In this document: positions 8,236 through 10,182 of the stretch, in pieces
Numbering within the stretch: the stretch's first letter is position 1
Layout: each line of letters starts with the position of its first letter
Origin: Usnea hakonensis
Lineage: Eukaryota; Ascomycota; Lecanoromycetes; Lecanorales; Parmeliaceae
Direction: 5' to 3'
Assembly (NCBI GenBank): GCA_013423325.1
Contig: BLJB01000774.1
Span: forward strand, 1 to 10,182
DNA: 10,182 bases
Notes under the pieces: model-generated
Databases searched by the model: none
Seen by the model: only the letters and a program-made list of their open reading frames with translations
Told to the model about the DNA's origin: nothing
Program-made: the position numbers and the translations under genes

Positions 8236-8553
8236 TCTATTATTAATAGTCTTTTTCGGCCTCTATAATTTAACTAGGTATCTCGTCTTAGCTATTAGTA
8301 TATTATAGTAAGATAGACTTTTATTACTATTTTTATTACTACTCTCTTTATTAGCCCTTAATCTAGCTATCTATATACTATCTTATAGTATAGACTTATT
8401 ACTATTATCTTTATTTATATTACCGCCCTTATCGACTATCTTTATATATTCTTTATATCTTTTTTTAATCTTCTTCTTAGCCTCCTTATCTTTCTAAGTC
8501 TTAGAAGTAGCTTAATTTCCTATATCTATAATAACTAGTTTCGCGGGGTTCTT

Positions 8554-8595
8554 ATAGTTATACTTTAGATAACTATACTTACTATAATTATAATA
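8554..8595 (-). other. Gag CCHC zinc knuckle with all four ligands changed to Tyr
   Basis: The frame reads YYNYSKYSYLKYNYKNP. With Tyr at each ligand place the spacing is exactly x2, x4, x4, as in the retroviral-type knuckle C-x2-C-x4-H-x4-C, and the two conserved Gly read Ser. TGY and CAY both become TAY under RIP. The knuckle binds the element's RNA in Gag. Confidence 0.85.
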
Positions 8596-9345
8596 TTAAT
8601 ATATATTATAATCTCTTTAGCCTCTATTATTAGTTCTTTCTACTACTCTAGAGTAATTACTAATTTACTATAGCCTTAGTAAATAGCTAGTATTATATCT
8701 TTAGCTAATTTATTCTACTTTATATTTCGAAGCTCTATAATAACTTATTATAATATAGGGACGTCTTCTCTTCTAAGTATATATTTAGCTATATCGTATT
8801 CGGATCCTTTATAGGCGTTAATAAGGACTAATATTAATATCTTATTTATAAGTACTAATTTAGGTCTTATATTTATAATTTAATTGTATTTCGTCTTAAG
8901 GTCTATAGCTATAGTATTAATAGTCTAGTTAACTAATTTTTAGTAGCTAATAAACTTAGTAAATATTATTAAGAGACGTCCTTTTCTATTTATATTATAT
9001 AGTCTCTTAAGCTCTTTCTATACTTTCTATATATTATTAATATACTTTAGATAAGTCGTTTAGGTCTCCTCTATACTATTAATAATTACTATTATTATCT
9101 AAATATTAACTTATCGCTACCTCGTAGCTACTCTTATTATTATAGACTTAAGAATATAGCTATTTAACTAACCTATTATTTCTCGTAATCTAAAGAGACG
9201 TTTATATATCTAGATCTATATATAGTAATTATAAGCCTTTAAAGTAGGTATTTTTATTAGTAGTTTAATAAATAATAACGCGGATAGGTCCTTTATAAGA
9301 TTAATACTAGATCTAATATAACTATTATCTTTATCTAATACCGAG

Positions 9346-9396
9346 GCAATCTAGAGGGGTTGTCCTTCGACCCACGTCCTTAAACCCTCCTTTGTG
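9346..9396. other. island that retains CpA/TpG at the copia/LINE junction
   Basis: In about 50 bp there are several intact sites (GCAAT, TTGTC, CCACG, TTTGTGAT), more than in the preceding 6 kb together. The island covers the join of the copia Gag start and the LINE ORF1 fragment. Its right half is in frame with the LINE (HVLKPSFVIAVD from 9373). Confidence 0.8.
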
Positions 9397-9690
9397 ATAG
9401 CCGTCGACTTAGTAAGAATCGACGCGTTCGATAATAAAGACTAAGGGGCTTATATCGAGAAACTAAAATAGGAGAATAGTACCCTCTACCCCAAACTAGA
9501 AGTAGTAAGAGTAGAATAGCCCCTATTTATATAGATAAAAAAGGCGGATAGAGAGATTAAAAAATACTCTATACTTCTAATTAAAATTAAGAGCCCCGAA
9601 GAGGCGAATAGATTAATAGTAAAAAATATAGTAGAAAATAGTTAACTACTCTACTATAGAAAATAGAAGATAGTAAGTAGACTAAAATAA

Positions 9691-9852
9691 TACTATTAAT
9701 ATTAATAATATAATTATCTATAGGGGTTATATTAGAGGTTAATAAAGTATAGATACTATATCGAAGCTTACTCTATTAAAGATTACTAGGGCTAGAGATA
9801 GAGATACTATATAGTTTACTAAAATAATTATAAGATATAGAGCTTAGATTAT
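9691..9852 (+). other. three LINE ORF1 zinc knuckles, all ligands now Tyr
   Basis: Knuckle 1 has ligands at 9691, 9700, 9715 and 9730 (spacing x2, x4, x4). Knuckle 2 has 9748, 9757, 9769 and 9784 (x2, x3, x4). Knuckle 3 has 9808, 9817, 9829 and 9850 (x2, x3, x6). All twelve codons are TAT or TAC. The spacings fit the C-x2-C-x4-H-x4-C and C-x2-C-x3-H knuckles of fungal LINE ORF1 proteins. Confidence 0.8.
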
Positions 9853-10119
9853 CGAGTCTATTAATAAGAGGTAGAACGCCTTAAGTAGAGAAAAGAGAAT
9901 ACTTCTAAATAATATAAAGAGCCCTTAGTAATAGCTTAATCTATCTTAATCTCGATCTAAATAGAAAACGAATAGAAGATAATATCTCTAAAAAGAAAGA
10001 GACTAGAAGAGATCTTAAGTAACTAATAATTAAGAAAGATAAAAAGGCTACCTAAGATTCTAGAAAAAAAATCGGGGTAGACGTATCTAATTTAATTTAA
10101 AAAAAGGACTAGCTTCTAG

Positions 10120-10182
10120 AATATAATTAATATAATTAATATAATTAATATAATTAATATAATTAATATAATTAATATAATT
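10120..10182 (+). repeat. 9-bp tandem repeat, seven units, in frame with LINE ORF1
   Basis: The unit AATATAATT is repeated seven times without error to the window edge, so the array may be longer. In the LINE frame it reads Asn-Ile-Ile. RIP may have altered the original unit (some T may have been C). LINEs can end in tandem repeats, but this array follows ORF1 directly, so it could be part of the protein's tail or a truncated element's end. Confidence 0.9.

Larger units (their letters stand above)
3303..9345 (-). mobile_element. RIP-inactivated Ty1/copia LTR retrotransposon, 5' LTR not present in the window
   Basis: The element reads on the minus strand, from right to left: Gag (9340 to about 8550), protease, integrase, reverse transcriptase, RNase H (to about 4890), a 3' non-coding stretch, a purine tract and a probable 3' LTR (3303-4163). 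Integrase before reverse transcriptase defines Ty1/copia. The left end coincides with the RIP border. On the right the Gag start runs straight into LINE sequence at about 9350 without an LTR, so the 5' end was lost or displaced. About 6.0 kb is present. Confidence 0.9.
4783..9345 (-). pseudogene. Ty1/copia Gag-Pol polyprotein remnant, destroyed by RIP
   Basis: The domain order on the minus strand is Gag (UBN2-like) about 8640-9340, CCHC knuckle 8554-8595, protease about 8040-8235, pre-integrase and integrase about 7150-7920, reverse transcriptase about 5600-6400, RNase H about 4890-5150. The conserved copia text is legible apart from RIP changes: Trp, Gln and Arg codons have become stops, Cys and His read Tyr, Gly reads Ser, Asp reads Asn. 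The size (about 4.5 kb) is normal for the family. There are dozens of in-frame TAA/TAG, so no product is possible. TAA at 4783-4785, after GVEET, may be the original stop or a mutated Gln. The Gag body and the knuckle are in different frames, suggesting a small indel near 8650. Confidence 0.9.
3303..10182. other. RIP-saturated AT-rich block
   Basis: From 3303 to the right edge CpA and TpG are almost absent on reading by eye, whereas TpA is everywhere and CpG, CpC and CpT remain. The surviving sites I found outside the island at 9346-9396 are at 3370, 7359, 7368, 7876 and 8885. This is the mark of repeat-induced point mutation, which changes CpA to TpA on both strands of duplicated DNA. The left border is sharp: the last ordinary TG is at 3300-3301, two bases before the predicted LTR end. 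All in-frame stops in the decayed genes are therefore TAA or TAG. Confidence 0.95.
9373..10182 (+). pseudogene. LINE (Tad/I-like) ORF1 remnant, 5'-truncated and RIP-mutated
   Basis: One plus-strand frame reads from about 9373 to the right edge, broken only by TAA/TAG that RIP can make from Gln or Trp codons. It begins HVLKPSFVIAVDLVRIDAFD, continues with LYPKLEVVRVE-stop-PLFI and SPEEANRLIVKNIVENS, and then has three zinc knuckles (9691-9732, 9748-9786, 9808-9852) followed by a Lys/Glu-rich tail. An RRM-like part with 'EEANRLI', three CCHC knuckles and H-x-x-W-S after the third is typical of the nucleic-acid-binding ORF1 protein of fungal LINEs. The 5' part is missing, as is usual for LINE insertions. 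ORF2 would be to the right. It ends in a codon-sized tandem repeat. Confidence 0.8.

Noticed and set aside
9331..9342. Possible tRNA primer-binding site (GGTATTAGATAA on the minus strand)
   Set aside because: It resembles the initiator-tRNA-type site after allowing a RIP change, but no LTR adjoins it and it reads within the Gag frame, so it is not supported.
3303..10182. CRISPR array, tRNA or rRNA genes
   Set aside because: No spaced repeats, cloverleaf or rRNA-like segments were found; the repeats seen are explained by RIP-altered retroelements.

Overview
The window looks like nuclear DNA of a filamentous ascomycete (Pezizomycotina; a Dothideomycete is my guess, not shown by the sequence). 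The reasons are a short fungal-type spliceosomal intron (GTAAGT...CTGAC...CAG), a secreted cysteine-rich protein gene, and a 6.9 kb AT-rich block with the signature of repeat-induced point mutation (RIP): CpA/TpG is almost completely gone and replaced by TpA, while CpG, CpC and CpT survive.

Layout. 1-298: 5' end of a Tc1/mariner-type DNA transposon on the minus strand, with the first 65 residues of its transposase (helix-turn-helix) running off the left edge. 299-804: minus-strand reading frame of unknown identity, broken by one stop and cut by the transposon. 1311-1649: the one convincing host gene, a two-exon minus-strand gene for a 94-residue secreted protein with a Kex2-like site and eight cysteines in two similar halves (effector-like). 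It has a TATA box and a CA-rich leader upstream. 1957-2531: short direct repeats, including a perfect 47-bp tandem duplication. 2589-3220: weak open frames without recognisable identity.

3303-10182: RIP-saturated repeat DNA. A Ty1/copia retrotransposon lies on the minus strand: a probable 861-bp 3' LTR (3303-4163, termini TAGCTTA...TAAGCTA), a purine tract, then from low to high coordinate RNase H, reverse transcriptase, integrase, protease and Gag with a zinc knuckle. Its 5' LTR is not seen. At about 9350 it abuts a plus-strand fragment of LINE ORF1 (Tad/I-like, three zinc knuckles) that runs into an in-frame 9-bp tandem repeat at the right edge. All 16 zinc-ligand codons in the four knuckles now read Tyr. 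A roughly 50-bp island at the copia/LINE junction keeps its CpA/TpG.

Taken together: an effector-like secreted-protein gene lies between a DNA transposon and a RIP-inactivated retrotransposon block, the 'two-speed genome' arrangement known from plant-associated fungi. No fully new system is evident. The best candidates for a second look are the cysteine-rich protein, the unmutated junction island and the uniform Cys/His-to-Tyr conversion.
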